Part shown: positions 6,016 to 12,826 of the stretch, in pieces
Layout of the letters: every line of letters starts with the position of its first letter
Numbering within the stretch: position 1 is the stretch's first letter
NCBI GenBank assembly: GCA_900754605.1
Contig: CAAEDK010000003.1
Location: 1-16,276 of the forward strand
DNA: 16,276 nt
DNA from: an uncultured Oscillospiraceae bacterium
GTDB taxonomy: Bacteria > Bacillota_A > Clostridia > Oscillospirales > Oscillospiraceae
Reading direction: 5' to 3'
Program-made: the position numbers and the translations under genes
The notes under the pieces: generated by a model
What the model was told of the DNA's origin: nothing
The model's input: the letters and a program-made list of their open reading frames with translations, nothing else
Database searches by the model: none

Positions 6016-6099
6016 CGTGACAGCCGTGACGACCGTGACGATGTTTCAGACACCGCCGCCACTCTCAAAAAAGCCGTCACAGCCGTCACGGTCGTCACG
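6016..6099. repeat. Inverted arrays of 9-bp repeats at the repA stop codon
   Basis: Three CGTGAC units spaced at 9 bp (6016-6021, 6025-6030, 6034-6039) face three CGTCAC units with the same spacing (6075-6080, 6084-6089, 6093-6098). The second array overlaps the TGA of the RepA-like gene (6095-6097). Between them lies AAAAAA, so on the minus strand a T run follows the first array. This could be a set of replication-protein binding sites (iterons) or a terminator for the operon; regular 9-bp phasing favours protein binding, though that is inference. Confidence 0.55.
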
Positions 6100-7249
6100 C
6101 CTGGGACGGTTCCAGCGTCAGGCTGATACTTCTCCCGGCGTGGCTCCTGCTGTTCTCATAGCGGATGTGGTAGTCTGTCAGCAGCTTCCCGGCCCGGACG
6201 TTTAGCCGCATCGCCAGGGCGTTGGGCTTCATGTCAGTCTGGAGCGCCGCTACCAGCTCGGTGGCCGTACCACCCCAGGTCGGCTTCTCCACCGTCACAA
6301 GGGCGGCTATGGCCTCCAGCACCGGGTCGGGCGGCTCTGTCCATGCCTCCGTTTCCGTACGCTCCAGCGTCCATATCAGCCGTTCCTTGTCCTTGGTAAG
6401 ATAGAATCGCTGGTCTTGCTGGTCACGCCCGGCCACGTCCAGAACGGCGCTGCCGTCTGTCCGCTTCTCCTTTTGAAGAAGAAAGGCCCCGTCCGCCGCT
6501 CCGAGCAGGCCGTTGGTGCCGGAAATCATATCGAACTTATCATCGGCCTGTTGTTTGCGGGTGTGATGTACCAGCAGGAGGCAGACGCCGCAATCATCGG
6601 CAAGGCGTTTCAGTTTCCCCACCACTTCGTAATCATTGGCATAGCTGTACTTATCCCCGCCAGCCTCCCGGATTTTCTGGAGAGTGTCAATGATAATCAG
6701 CTTGGTGTTCGGGTGTTCCCGGACGAACTTCTTTAGCTGTTCCTCCAGGCCAACGCCAAGCTGTTTGGCGTAGACCGCAAAGAGCAGATTGTCGGTGCCC
6801 TCTGTGCCGAACATTCGGTATAGCCGCCCCTGCAAGCGGCGGTGGTCGTCCTCCAACGCCAGGTAGAGGACAGTCCCCTTGTGAACAGGATAGCCCCACA
6901 GGGGGAGGCCCATGCTGACATGGTAGGCAAGCTGAGCCATCAGGAACGACTTGCCCACCTTGGGCGCTCCCGCAAAGAGGTATGTCCCAGGGTAGAGCAG
7001 ACCGTCAATGACGGGCGGTCTGCTCTGGTAGATGTTCTGGTAAAGGTCGTTCATAGAAACCGTGTGGAGGTAGGCCGGGTCGCTCATGCGCCGCATATCT
7101 CGGAGCATTTCTTCCAAACTTTCCTCTTGGGGGTTGTTTTCAGCCGTTTCCTCTGCTATACTTTTGGCAGTTGTTTGTGAAATGGGCTGTTCCCCGTCTG
7201 TTGGCGCAGACGGAACCGGGACAGTCCTTTTCGTTTCTCTGGAATCCAT
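6095..7249 (-). CDS. RepA-like AAA ATPase (DnaB/RecA-fold helicase family)
   Basis: A 384-residue protein with a Walker A motif GAPKVGKS (94-101) and Walker B LIIIDTL (184-190), followed by HHTRK and SGTNGLLGAADG, the pattern of the AAA_25/RepA hexameric helicase family of plasmids such as RSF1010 and of many Firmicutes elements. The N-terminal 60 residues are Glu-rich and probably disordered; the C-terminal 80 residues probably form a small DNA-binding domain. It probably unwinds DNA for autonomous or rolling-circle replication of the excised element. ATG at 7249 is taken as start, with AGGAGGA 11 nt upstream; TTG at 7252 (8 nt spacing) is a real alternative. It starts a few bases after the mobC-like stop, so the two are co-translated. 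Confidence 0.82.
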   Translation of the reverse strand: MDSRETKRTVPVPSAPTDGEQPISQTTAKSIAEETAENNPQEESLEEMLRDMRRMSDPAYLHTVSMNDLYQNIYQSRPPVIDGLLYPGTYLFAGAPKVGKSFLMAQLAYHVSMGLPLWGYPVHKGTVLYLALEDDHRRLQGRLYRMFGTEGTDNLLFAVYAKQLGVGLEEQLKKFVREHPNTKLIIIDTLQKIREAGGDKYSYANDYEVVGKLKRLADDCGVCLLLVHHTRKQQADDKFDMISGTNGLLGAADGAFLLQKEKRTDGSAVLDVAGRDQQDQRFYLTKDKERLIWTLERTETEAWTEPPDPVLEAIAALVTVEKPTWGGTATELVAALQTDMKPNALAMRLNVRAGKLLTDYHIRYENSRSHAGRSISLTLEPSQA

Positions 7250-7256
7250 CAATCTA

Positions 7257-7577
7257 TCAATCCTCCTTCATGCCGCCCATGATAGCGGCGATCATCCGAA
7301 TGGTGTCCAGCAGCTCGCTGTCCACGTTGGCCCCGTCCCTGATCCGCCACAGCTCGGCCAGCACAGTGGCCAGTTCGTCCCGCAGGGCCTTATACACCCT
7401 GGGATTGCCCTGCACTACCACGTCCCGGCACAGGAGCCGCTTGGTGATGTAGTCTTGCTTCGTCAGGCCAGAGAGCCGCACAGCGGCGTCGATCTGCTCG
7501 TTTTCCTCCGGGGATACCCGGAAGGCCACGGTCTTGTTCCTCCAGCGGTTGTGAGTGTCCAAATTCTTAGCTGACAT
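7257..7577 (-). CDS. mobC: MobC-like ribbon-helix-helix mobilization protein
   Basis: A small 106-residue protein. Its N-terminal half (KTVAFRVSPEENEQIDAAV, then TKQDYITKRLL) has the strand-helix-helix pattern of ribbon-helix-helix DNA-binding proteins, as in MobC-type relaxosome accessory factors. The C-terminal half is helical. The ATG at 7577 overlaps the integrase stop by one base (TAATG), with GGATGGGAG upstream as RBS, so it is translationally coupled to the integrase. It may bind oriT beside the relaxase or regulate the operon. The family call is by pattern only; it could be an unrelated element-encoded repressor. Confidence 0.65.
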   Translation of the reverse strand: MSAKNLDTHNRWRNKTVAFRVSPEENEQIDAAVRLSGLTKQDYITKRLLCRDVVVQGNPRVYKALRDELATVLAELWRIRDGANVDSELLDTIRMIAAIMGGMKED

Positions 7578-8653
7578 TACGCTCCCATCCTTTCAAAGTC
7601 CAGTTTGTCCGCCATCTCCGTCTGCTTGGACGGAAACAGGTGGGCGTAGCGGTAGGTGATCTCGATACTCTCATGCCCCACGCGGTCAGCAATCGCCACA
7701 GCGGAGAAGCCCATGTCAATCAGAAGTGAGATGTGCGAATGCCGGAGGTCGTGGATTCTGATACGCTTGACCCCTGCCGACTTCGCCCCTCTGTCCATCT
7801 CATGGTGGAGATAGCTTTTCGTGATGGTGAAAATGCGCTCCTTCTTCTTGATGCCGTAGAGCATCCCCAGGTAGTCCTTCATCTCGTCACAGAGGAAGTT
7901 GGGCATTTTAATGGTGCGGTTGCTTTTCTTCGTCTTTGGCGTGGTAATGACGTCCTTGCCGTGGAGCCGCTGATAGGACTTGCTGATTTTCACCGTCCCG
8001 GCCTCAAAGTCAAAGTCTGCCGGGGTCAGGGCCAGCAGTTCCCCCTCCCGAATACCACACCAGTAGAGCATTTCAAAGGCGTAGTAGGAAACGGGCTTGT
8101 CCATCATGGCGTCCGCAAACTTCTGGTACTCCGCTTTCGTCCAGAACAGCATTTCCTTCCGTTCCTCTGACCCCATGTTTCCAGCCTTGGCGGCGGGATT
8201 GGAGCGCAGCTCATAGAAGCGGACGGCGTGATTGAAGATGGCGCTAAGCTGGTTGTGCAGGGTTTTGAGATAGGTAGCCGAATAGGGCTTGCGCTTCTCG
8301 TCCCGGTAGGCCAGCAACTCGTTCTGCCATGCGATCACGTCCTTGGTGGTGATCTCGCTAATCTTCCGCTTGCCAAAGTAGGGCAGAATTTTCTTCTGGA
8401 TGATGTTCTCCTTGGTCAGCCAGGTGTTCTCCTTGAGCCGGGGTTTCACATCCTTGGTGTAAAGCTCGGTAAAGGCTTCAAAGGTCATATCCAGGTCGCC
8501 GGAGGTCTGCATCTGGAAACTGCGCTCCCACTCCTGGGCCTCCCGTTTGGTGGCAAAGCCACGCTTGCACTTCTGTTTGCGCTCCCCCGTCCAGTCCTGA
8601 TACCGCACCATGACGTACCATGTTCCTCTTGCTTCGTCCTTAAAGACTGGCAT
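7577..8653 (-). CDS. int: Tyrosine recombinase (phage/Tn916-type integrase)
   Basis: At 358 residues this is a full-length site-specific recombinase that would integrate and excise the element at guaA. The N-terminal 60 residues form an arm-binding domain (GTWYVMVRYQDWTG), residues about 60-160 the core-binding SAM-like domain, and 170-350 the catalytic domain. Catalytic residues are all present: Arg202 (GIREGE), a Lys near 240, His301 and Arg304 in HDLRH, His327 (GHES) and the nucleophile Tyr336 in YRYAHLF. ATG at 8653 follows the upstream stop with no gap (TAAATG) and has GGAAGGGA as RBS. Position beside guaA and the attR core supports guaA as its target. Confidence 0.93.
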   Translation of the reverse strand: MPVFKDEARGTWYVMVRYQDWTGERKQKCKRGFATKREAQEWERSFQMQTSGDLDMTFEAFTELYTKDVKPRLKENTWLTKENIIQKKILPYFGKRKISEITTKDVIAWQNELLAYRDEKRKPYSATYLKTLHNQLSAIFNHAVRFYELRSNPAAKAGNMGSEERKEMLFWTKAEYQKFADAMMDKPVSYYAFEMLYWCGIREGELLALTPADFDFEAGTVKISKSYQRLHGKDVITTPKTKKSNRTIKMPNFLCDEMKDYLGMLYGIKKKERIFTITKSYLHHEMDRGAKSAGVKRIRIHDLRHSHISLLIDMGFSAVAIADRVGHESIEITYRYAHLFPSKQTEMADKLDFERMGA

Positions 8654-8842
8654 TTAGTTCCCTTCCTTTCTGGCCCCGTAGAGCCGTTCGTTGAAATACT
8701 GGCGGTTGACCCGCCCTGCGATGGTGATGAAGCCCTTGTCCTTCAATTCTTCGTTGAGCTGCCGGATGAGTTTATAGGCGTAGGGCTTCGATACACCCAG
8801 CTCGTCCGCAACTTCTTCCGCCCGGATGAATCTGTTCTCCAT
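8654..8842 (-). CDS. xis: Excisionase-like winged-helix protein
   Basis: A 62-residue basic protein with a helix-turn-helix of the excisionase type (FIRAEEVADELGVSKPYAYK, residues 5-24), followed by a short wing with GFITIAGRVNRQYFNERLYG. Size and position immediately upstream of int fit a recombination directionality factor such as Tn916 Xis. AGGAGG lies 7 nt before the ATG at 8842. It is the first gene of the operon driven by the consensus promoter at 8893-8921. It might instead act only as a transcription regulator. Confidence 0.78.
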   Translation of the reverse strand: MENRFIRAEEVADELGVSKPYAYKLIRQLNEELKDKGFITIAGRVNRQYFNERLYGARKEGN

Positions 8843-8892
8843 ATGGATTCCTCCTTTCTTTTGATTTAACGCTATTTGCTTAACGTAGTCCT

Positions 8893-8921
8893 ATTATACT
8901 AACTCTATTCCGTTATGTCAA
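8893..8921 (-). promoter_or_regulatory. Consensus sigma-A promoter of the xis-int-mobC-repA operon
   Basis: On the minus strand a perfect -35 TTGACA (8916-8921) and a perfect -10 TATAAT (8893-8898) are 17 bp apart. Transcription would start near 8886, about 45 nt before xis. Two TTAACG repeats (8866-8871, 8880-8885) lie around the start point, suitable as operators. A perfect consensus for an excision operon implies tight repression, with the divergent XRE protein as the obvious candidate; this is inference. Confidence 0.82.
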
Positions 8922-8965
8922 GACCTTCCAACGAGAAAATATAAACAAATTTATTTATTTTTCTC

Positions 8966-8994
8966 TTGACTGGTCTAAACATATCTGTTATACT
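8966..8994 (+). promoter_or_regulatory. Promoter of the XRE regulator gene
   Basis: TTGACT (8966-8971) and TATACT (8989-8994) are separated by 17 bp and point toward the regulator at 9032. The two divergent promoters lie 44 bp apart around an AT-rich stretch (8937-8965), the classic arrangement for a switch region where a single repressor controls both directions. Confidence 0.75.
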
Positions 8995-9031
8995 TCAAGT
9001 GTCCCCATTACATAGATTGGAGTTGGCAGTT

Positions 9032-9565
9032 ATGGCGATTGGTGAACGTATTCGTTTCTTCCGCAACATGAAGGGCATCACACAGAAGTATCTTGGCATG
9101 GTGGTGGGTTTCCCGGAACGCTCCGCCGATGTGCGTATGGCACAGTATGAAACCGGGAGCCGCACCCCCAAGGCCGACCTGACAAAGACACTGGCTGACT
9201 TCTTTGATATTTCCCCTGATGCCCTGACCGTCCCTGACATAGATACCGACATCGGCCTGATGCACACCCTCTTTGCTTTGGAGGATATTCGGGGGCTGAC
9301 TATTGGGGAGATTGACGGCGAGGTTTGTCTGCGTCTGGACAAATCCAAAGGCAAGACCTATACCAATATGCTTGATATGCTGTCCGCCTGGGCGGAGCAG
9401 GCCAAGAAGCTGGAGGCCGGGGAGATCACCAGGGAAGACTATGACCGCTGGCGGTACAACTACCCCAAGTACGACACCACTCACCGCTGGGCCAAAGTCC
9501 CCTCCAAAGAGTTGAGCGATTTTCTGGTAGAAGCGTTCCGGGACAGGCTTGACATAGACGAATAG
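9032..9565 (+). CDS. XRE-family helix-turn-helix regulator
   Basis: A 177-residue protein with an N-terminal Cro/CI-type domain (GERIRFFRNMKGITQKYLGM, residues 4-23, then a recognition segment ending YETGSRTPKADLTKTLADFF) and a C-terminal part with no recognised domain. The ATG at 9032 is preferred over upstream in-frame codons because it has GGAG 9 nt upstream, lies after the promoter at 8966-8994 and begins right at the conserved domain. It is transcribed away from the xis-int operon and is the only gene of the element on the plus strand, so it is probably the element's repressor or immunity-type regulator. No peptidase motif typical of ImmA-sensitive systems is seen nearby. Confidence 0.82.
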   Translation: MAIGERIRFFRNMKGITQKYLGMVVGFPERSADVRMAQYETGSRTPKADLTKTLADFFDISPDALTVPDIDTDIGLMHTLFALEDIRGLTIGEIDGEVCLRLDKSKGKTYTNMLDMLSAWAEQAKKLEAGEITREDYDRWRYNYPKYDTTHRWAKVPSKELSDFLVEAFRDRLDIDE

Positions 9566-9571
9566 ACAGCA

Positions 9572-9607
9572 AAAGCCCTTACCGACGTTGCCATCGGTAA
9601 GGGCTTT
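9572..9607 (+). terminator. Bidirectional terminator between the XRE gene and guaA
   Basis: A perfect 14-bp stem pairs AAAGCCCTTACCGA (9572-9585) with 9594-9607 around an 8-nt loop. T-rich tails flank it on both strands (CTTTCTAAT on plus, GCTTTTGC on minus). It ends the XRE gene 6 nt after its stop and could also stop transcripts leaving guaA, whose own terminator appears displaced to 1721-1760. Confidence 0.82.
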
Positions 9608-9698
9608 CTAATATGGTTGTCCTCACTTATAAGCCGTAAAAAAGCATTCTTTACCCGCAATCCAGTGGGAATATAGAATGATACGGTATATGGGGAGC

Positions 9699-9715
9699 GT
9701 TATCAAATCGTTATC
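9699..9715 (+). repeat. Candidate arm-type integrase site, right end
   Basis: GTTATCAAATCGTTATC matches 1879-1895 with one mismatch, in the same orientation. It lies 60 bp inside the right core repeat. Between it and the core is a perfect 7-1-7 palindrome, CGTTGTG-C-CACAACG (9742-9756), another possible protein site. The interval 9608-9775 has no gene. Confidence 0.55.
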
Positions 9716-9775
9716 AAAAGAGAGATATAAAACCGTAAAATCGTTGTGCCACAACGGGTTCGGAGTTTCAAAAAA

Positions 9776-9788
9776 TCACTCCCACTCG
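9776..9788. repeat. Proximal attachment-site core, within the guaA stop region
   Basis: TCACTCCCACTCG forms the last four codons and stop of guaA on the minus strand (Glu-Trp-Glu-stop) and is the partner of 1766-1778. Because it restores the guaA ending, insertion leaves the gene functional. Confidence 0.75.
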
Positions 9789-11317
9789 ATCGTAGCGGGC
9801 GGCTTGGACGTGATATCGTACACAATCCGGTTGATATGGGGCACTTCGTTGACAATCCGCACGCTGATCCGGTCCAGCACCTCGTAGGGAATACGGGTCC
9901 AGTCGGCGGTCATGAAGTCTGTGGTGGTGACAGAGCGGAGAGCCAGAGTGTAGTCATAGGTCCGGCCGTCACCCATAACGCCCACGGAACGCATGTTGGT
10001 GAGCACCGCGAAATACTGGTTCATGGTGCCCTCCAGATGGGCCTTAGCGATCTCGTCCCGGAAAATGAAGTCTGCCAGGCGCAGAGTGTCCAGCTTGTCC
10101 TTCGTCACCTCGCCGATGGCCCGGATGGCAAGGCCCGGGCCCGGGAAAGGCTGGCGCATGACCAGATACTCCGGCAGGCCCAGCTCCCGACCAAGCTGAC
10201 GGACCTCGTCCTTGAAGAGCATCCGCAGGGGTTCGATGATCTCCTTGAAGTCCACATAGTCCGGCAGGCCGCCCACGTTGTGGTGGCTCTTGATGACGGC
10301 GGCGTCGCCGGTGCCGGACTCGATCACATCGGGATAGATGGTGCCCTGGACCAGGTAATCCACCTGGCCGATCTTTTTGGCCTCCGCCTCAAAGACACGG
10401 ATGAATTCCTCCCCGATGATCTTCCGCTTGCGCTCCGGCTCGCTGACGCCGGAGAGTTTGGAGAGGAACAGCTCCTCCGCGTTGGCCCGGACGAAGTTGA
10501 TGTCCCACTTTTTGAAGGCCTCCTCCACCTCGTCGCCCTCGTTCAGGCGCATGAGGCCGTGGTCCACAAACACGCAGGTCAGCTGGCTGCCTACGGCCTC
10601 GGCTACCAGGGCTGCCGCCACGGAGGAGTCCACGCCGCCGGACAGGGCCAGCAGCACCTTGCCGTCCCCCACCTTCTCCCGGATCTGGCGGATGGCAGTC
10701 TCCTTGTAGTCGCCCATGGTCCAGTCGCCCGCTGCGCCGCAGACCTCATACAGGAAGTTGCGGATCATGTCGGTGCCATGCTCCGTATGATTGACCTCCG
10801 GGTGGTACTGGACGCCGTAGAAGCCGCGGCTCTCATCGCAGATGGCCACATTGGGGCAGGCGTCGGAGTGGGCCACCAGAGCGAAGCCCTCCGGCACCTT
10901 CTCCATGTAGTCCCCGTGACTCATCCAGGTGATGCCCTGGGCGGGAAGGCCCTTGAAGAGCTTGCAGGCCGAATCGAAATACGTCTCGGTCTTGCCGTAC
11001 TCCCGGGCGGAGTCGTCCTGGGCCTCGGTAACCCGGCCGCCCAGGTTATGGGCCATCAGCTGACAGCCGTAGCAGATGCCCAGGATGGGCACGCCCCAGG
11101 TGAAAATGGCCGGGTCCACCTGGGGGGATTTGGGATCATACACGCTGTTGGGGCCACCGGTAAAGATGATGCCGATGGGATTCATGGCGCGGATGTCCGC
11201 CAGCGGGGTGGTGTAGGGCTTTACCTCGCAGTAGACGCCGCACTCCCGGACCCGGCGGGCAATGAGCTGATTGTACTGTCCGCCGAAGTCCAGCACGATG
11301 ACAGTCTGGTGAGACAA
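9776..11317 (-). CDS. guaA: GMP synthase (glutamine-hydrolysing)
   Basis: Converts XMP to GMP using ATP and glutamine. The protein has 513 residues, normal for the family. The N-terminal class I glutamine amidotransferase domain (about 1-195) has the catalytic Cys82 in GICYGC and His172/Glu174 in YHPEVNH. The ATP-pyrophosphatase domain carries the P-loop LSGGVDSS (225-232). The C-terminal dimerisation domain ends in PPATIEWE, the usual terminus. The start is a TTG at 11317 with AGGAGG 7 nt upstream; the open frame runs further upstream but without RBS or homology. The last codons coincide with the mobile element's core site, so they may come from the element. The gene follows the lipoprotein gene by 28 nt and has lost its adjacent terminator. 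Confidence 0.97.
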   Translation of the reverse strand: MSHQTVIVLDFGGQYNQLIARRVRECGVYCEVKPYTTPLADIRAMNPIGIIFTGGPNSVYDPKSPQVDPAIFTWGVPILGICYGCQLMAHNLGGRVTEAQDDSAREYGKTETYFDSACKLFKGLPAQGITWMSHGDYMEKVPEGFALVAHSDACPNVAICDESRGFYGVQYHPEVNHTEHGTDMIRNFLYEVCGAAGDWTMGDYKETAIRQIREKVGDGKVLLALSGGVDSSVAAALVAEAVGSQLTCVFVDHGLMRLNEGDEVEEAFKKWDINFVRANAEELFLSKLSGVSEPERKRKIIGEEFIRVFEAEAKKIGQVDYLVQGTIYPDVIESGTGDAAVIKSHHNVGGLPDYVDFKEIIEPLRMLFKDEVRQLGRELGLPEYLVMRQPFPGPGLAIRAIGEVTKDKLDTLRLADFIFRDEIAKAHLEGTMNQYFAVLTNMRSVGVMGDGRTYDYTLALRSVTTTDFMTADWTRIPYEVLDRISVRIVNEVPHINRIVYDITSKPPATIEWE

Positions 11318-11345
11318 GGGAATTCCTCCTTTGTGTAAATTCGGT

Positions 11346-11975
11346 TTATGAGATCTCTGCGCCGCCCCACTCCACCAGGGTGAAGCCGGTACGCACCGGG
11401 GCGGCCAGCGTCTGGGGCGGAAGCTCCACGGAGCGGTCCAGCGGCTTCCAGGCCATGAAGACCCGCAGCACCGTGTCCGGCGCCGGGTCTGCCGTGAGCC
11501 GGGCATGGTCCGTGTAGGAACTTGTCTGGAAGGCGATCAGATTATAGGCGTTCCCCTCCATGTGGGGCAGCCAGTAGACAATAAACTCGTTGGCCTCCCG
11601 GCGGTTCAGACCCAGAGTGGCCAGGGTGTCCTCCAAAAAGGCGGCGGTGTCCCTGCCTGGTACGCAGAAGCCCTGGGAGAAGTCATATTCCGTCCGGCTG
11701 ACGCCCTCCCAGTAGAGGTAATTGTAGGTCTGACCGACCGCGTCCGTCAGCGTCCCGTCGGGGCTGGCGGTGACCATCCAGGAATTTCCATTCATGACGG
11801 GATAAACACAGGTCAGTTCCCCGTCATAGTCCAGGGTAACGGTGACATCGGTCTCCGCCTCCGGATAGAGGTAGATGACCGGCTTTGCGTCGGCTCCGCC
11901 TCCCGGCGGCGTACAGCTGGGGAGCAGCGCTAGGGCCAGGGTCAGCAGTACCAGAAACAGTGGGGGCCGTTTCAT
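11346..11975 (-). CDS. Predicted lipoprotein of unknown function ([12 protein letters not shown])
   Basis: A 209-residue secreted lipoprotein. The N-terminus has a charged start (MKR), a Leu-rich hydrophobic stretch (5-18) and a lipobox-like LPSC with Cys21, followed by a Gly-rich linker. The mature part begins with [20 protein letters not shown], a motif I have seen at the start of a recurring but uncharacterised domain in Clostridia, with [10 protein letters not shown] and YNYLYWEG later. Strand-rich sequence suggests a beta fold. AGGAGG lies 8 nt before ATG 11975. It sits between xpt and guaA and may be co-transcribed with guaA, but nothing links it to purine metabolism. Confidence 0.8.
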   Translation of the reverse strand: MKRPPLFLVLLTLALALLPSCTPPGGGADAKPVIYLYPEAETDVTVTLDYDGELTCVYPVMNGNSWMVTASPDGTLTDAVGQTYNYLYWEGVSRTEYDFSQGFCVPGRDTAAFLEDTLATLGLNRREANEFIVYWLPHMEGNAYNLIAFQTSSYTDHARLTADPAPDTVLRVFMAWKPLDRSVELPPQTLAAPVRTGFTLVEWGGAEIS

Positions 11976-12012
11976 GGAAAAGTCCTCCTTTTTCTGATGC
12001 GCCGGAAGATAG

Positions 12013-12026
12013 GGAACGATCGTTCC
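12013..12026. promoter_or_regulatory. Perfect 14-bp palindrome upstream of the lipoprotein gene
   Basis: GGAACGATCGTTCC is a perfect palindrome, flanked by GATAG and CTATC that extend the symmetry with one bulged base (about 12008-12031). It lies 38 nt upstream of the lipoprotein start and 60 nt after the xpt stop. It could be a dimeric-regulator operator or a weak terminator; there is no good T run. Confidence 0.4.
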
Positions 12027-12088
12027 GCTATCCTATCAGACGGAAAAAAGAGACGAATCTTACAGAGTGCCGCGGAAAATGCAGAGGA

Positions 12089-12667
12089 TCAGTCCTCGCC
12101 CCGGAAGACGATGTTGCCGGGCTCGGCGGACTCGATGATGGCCAGGGACTTCAGGTTCACACCCGCGGCCCGCAGCCGGTCGCCGCCGCCCTGGAATCCC
12201 TTTTCTACCGCGCAGCCGATGCCCACCAGCGTGGCACCGGCGGCGTTGACGATGTCGCACAGGCCCCGCATGGCTTCGCCGTTGGCCATGAAGTCGTCGA
12301 TAATCAGGACCTTGTCGTCGGCGGAGAGCCACTCCTTGGAAACCAGCAGCGTCACCTTTTTCTTATAGGTGTAGGAGAAGATGTCGCTCTGGTACAGGCC
12401 GCCCTCGATGTTGTCGCTCTTGGCCTTCTTGGCGAAGATCATGGGCTTGTGGAAGTGGTGGGCCACGATGGCGGACAGGGCGATGCCGCTGGCCTCGGCG
12501 GTGAGGATCATGGTGACCTCGTCCATATTGAAGTGTTTGCCGAACTCCTCTGCGATATGGTCCATCAGCTCCGTGTCGATGCGGTGGTTCAGAAAACCAT
12601 CCACCTTGATGATGTTGCCGGGCAGCACCTTGCCCTCTTTCACGATGCGGTCTTTCAGTTCCTGCAT
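12089..12667 (-). CDS. xpt: Xanthine phosphoribosyltransferase
   Basis: Salvages xanthine with PRPP to make XMP, which GuaA then aminates to GMP. The 192-residue length is typical of Xpt. The PRPP-binding motif VLIIDDFMANGEA (120-132) and the LTAEASGIALSAIVAH segment (55-70) are conserved, as is the N-terminal MQELKDRIVKEGKVLPGN. GAGGGGG lies 8 nt before ATG 12667. It has its own promoter at 12731-12759. Grouping with guaA places two steps of guanine nucleotide supply together, though the lipoprotein gene and the palindrome lie between them. Confidence 0.95.
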   Translation of the reverse strand: MQELKDRIVKEGKVLPGNIIKVDGFLNHRIDTELMDHIAEEFGKHFNMDEVTMILTAEASGIALSAIVAHHFHKPMIFAKKAKSDNIEGGLYQSDIFSYTYKKKVTLLVSKEWLSADDKVLIIDDFMANGEAMRGLCDIVNAAGATLVGIGCAVEKGFQGGGDRLRAAGVNLKSLAIIESAEPGNIVFRGED

Positions 12668-12730
12668 GGGTGATTCCCCCTCGATCTGTCTGTATTTTGC
12701 ATGGTTTTATGCCAAATTTGATCTTTTTCT

Positions 12731-12759
12731 ATTATCTCGAATCCTGCCGGATTTTGCAA
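12731..12759 (-). promoter_or_regulatory. Promoter of xpt
   Basis: On the minus strand TTGCAA (12754-12759) and GATAAT (12731-12736) are 17 bp apart, giving a 5' untranslated region of about 58 nt. That is too short for a guanine riboswitch aptamer plus expression platform, and none of the conserved purine-aptamer loops is visible. Confidence 0.65.
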
Positions 12760-12826
12760 CTGTTTTTGCCCACAAAAAGAAGGTGCTTCCTCCGGTGGAT
12801 TTGCATAGGACGGACAAAACGCGGCA

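Larger units (their letters stand above)
1766..9788. mobile_element. Integrative and mobilizable element inserted in the 3' end of guaA, carrying a tet(W)-type gene
   Basis: About 8.0 kb bounded by a 13-bp core repeat, TCAYTCCCACTCG, at 1766-1778 and 9776-9788. Contents, from the guaA end: XRE regulator, excisionase-like protein, tyrosine integrase, MobC-like protein, RepA-like ATPase, oriT region, MobV relaxase, TnpV remnant and a tet(W)-type resistance gene. The integrase module lies next to guaA, as is usual for elements inserted at the end of a gene. No type IV secretion genes are present, so it is mobilizable rather than self-transmissible. Its base composition is lower in GC than the flanks, the tet gene most of all. 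Boundaries rest on the core repeat and the displaced terminator; an empty site would prove them. Confidence 0.82.

Noticed and set aside
5923..6099. Repeats between repA and mobV as a CRISPR array
   Set aside because: The repeat units are 6-9 bp without unique spacers, and there are no cas genes.
9746..11338. Long open frame of 530 codons on the plus strand
   Set aside because: It is wholly antisense to guaA, whose residues and motifs are unmistakable. GC-rich codon use leaves few stops in the antisense frame.
11318..11506. N-terminal extension of guaA to an upstream start
   Set aside because: The extra residues are Arg- and Pro-rich translation of the lipoprotein gene in another frame. The TTG at 11317 has an ideal RBS and gives the standard GuaA N-terminus.
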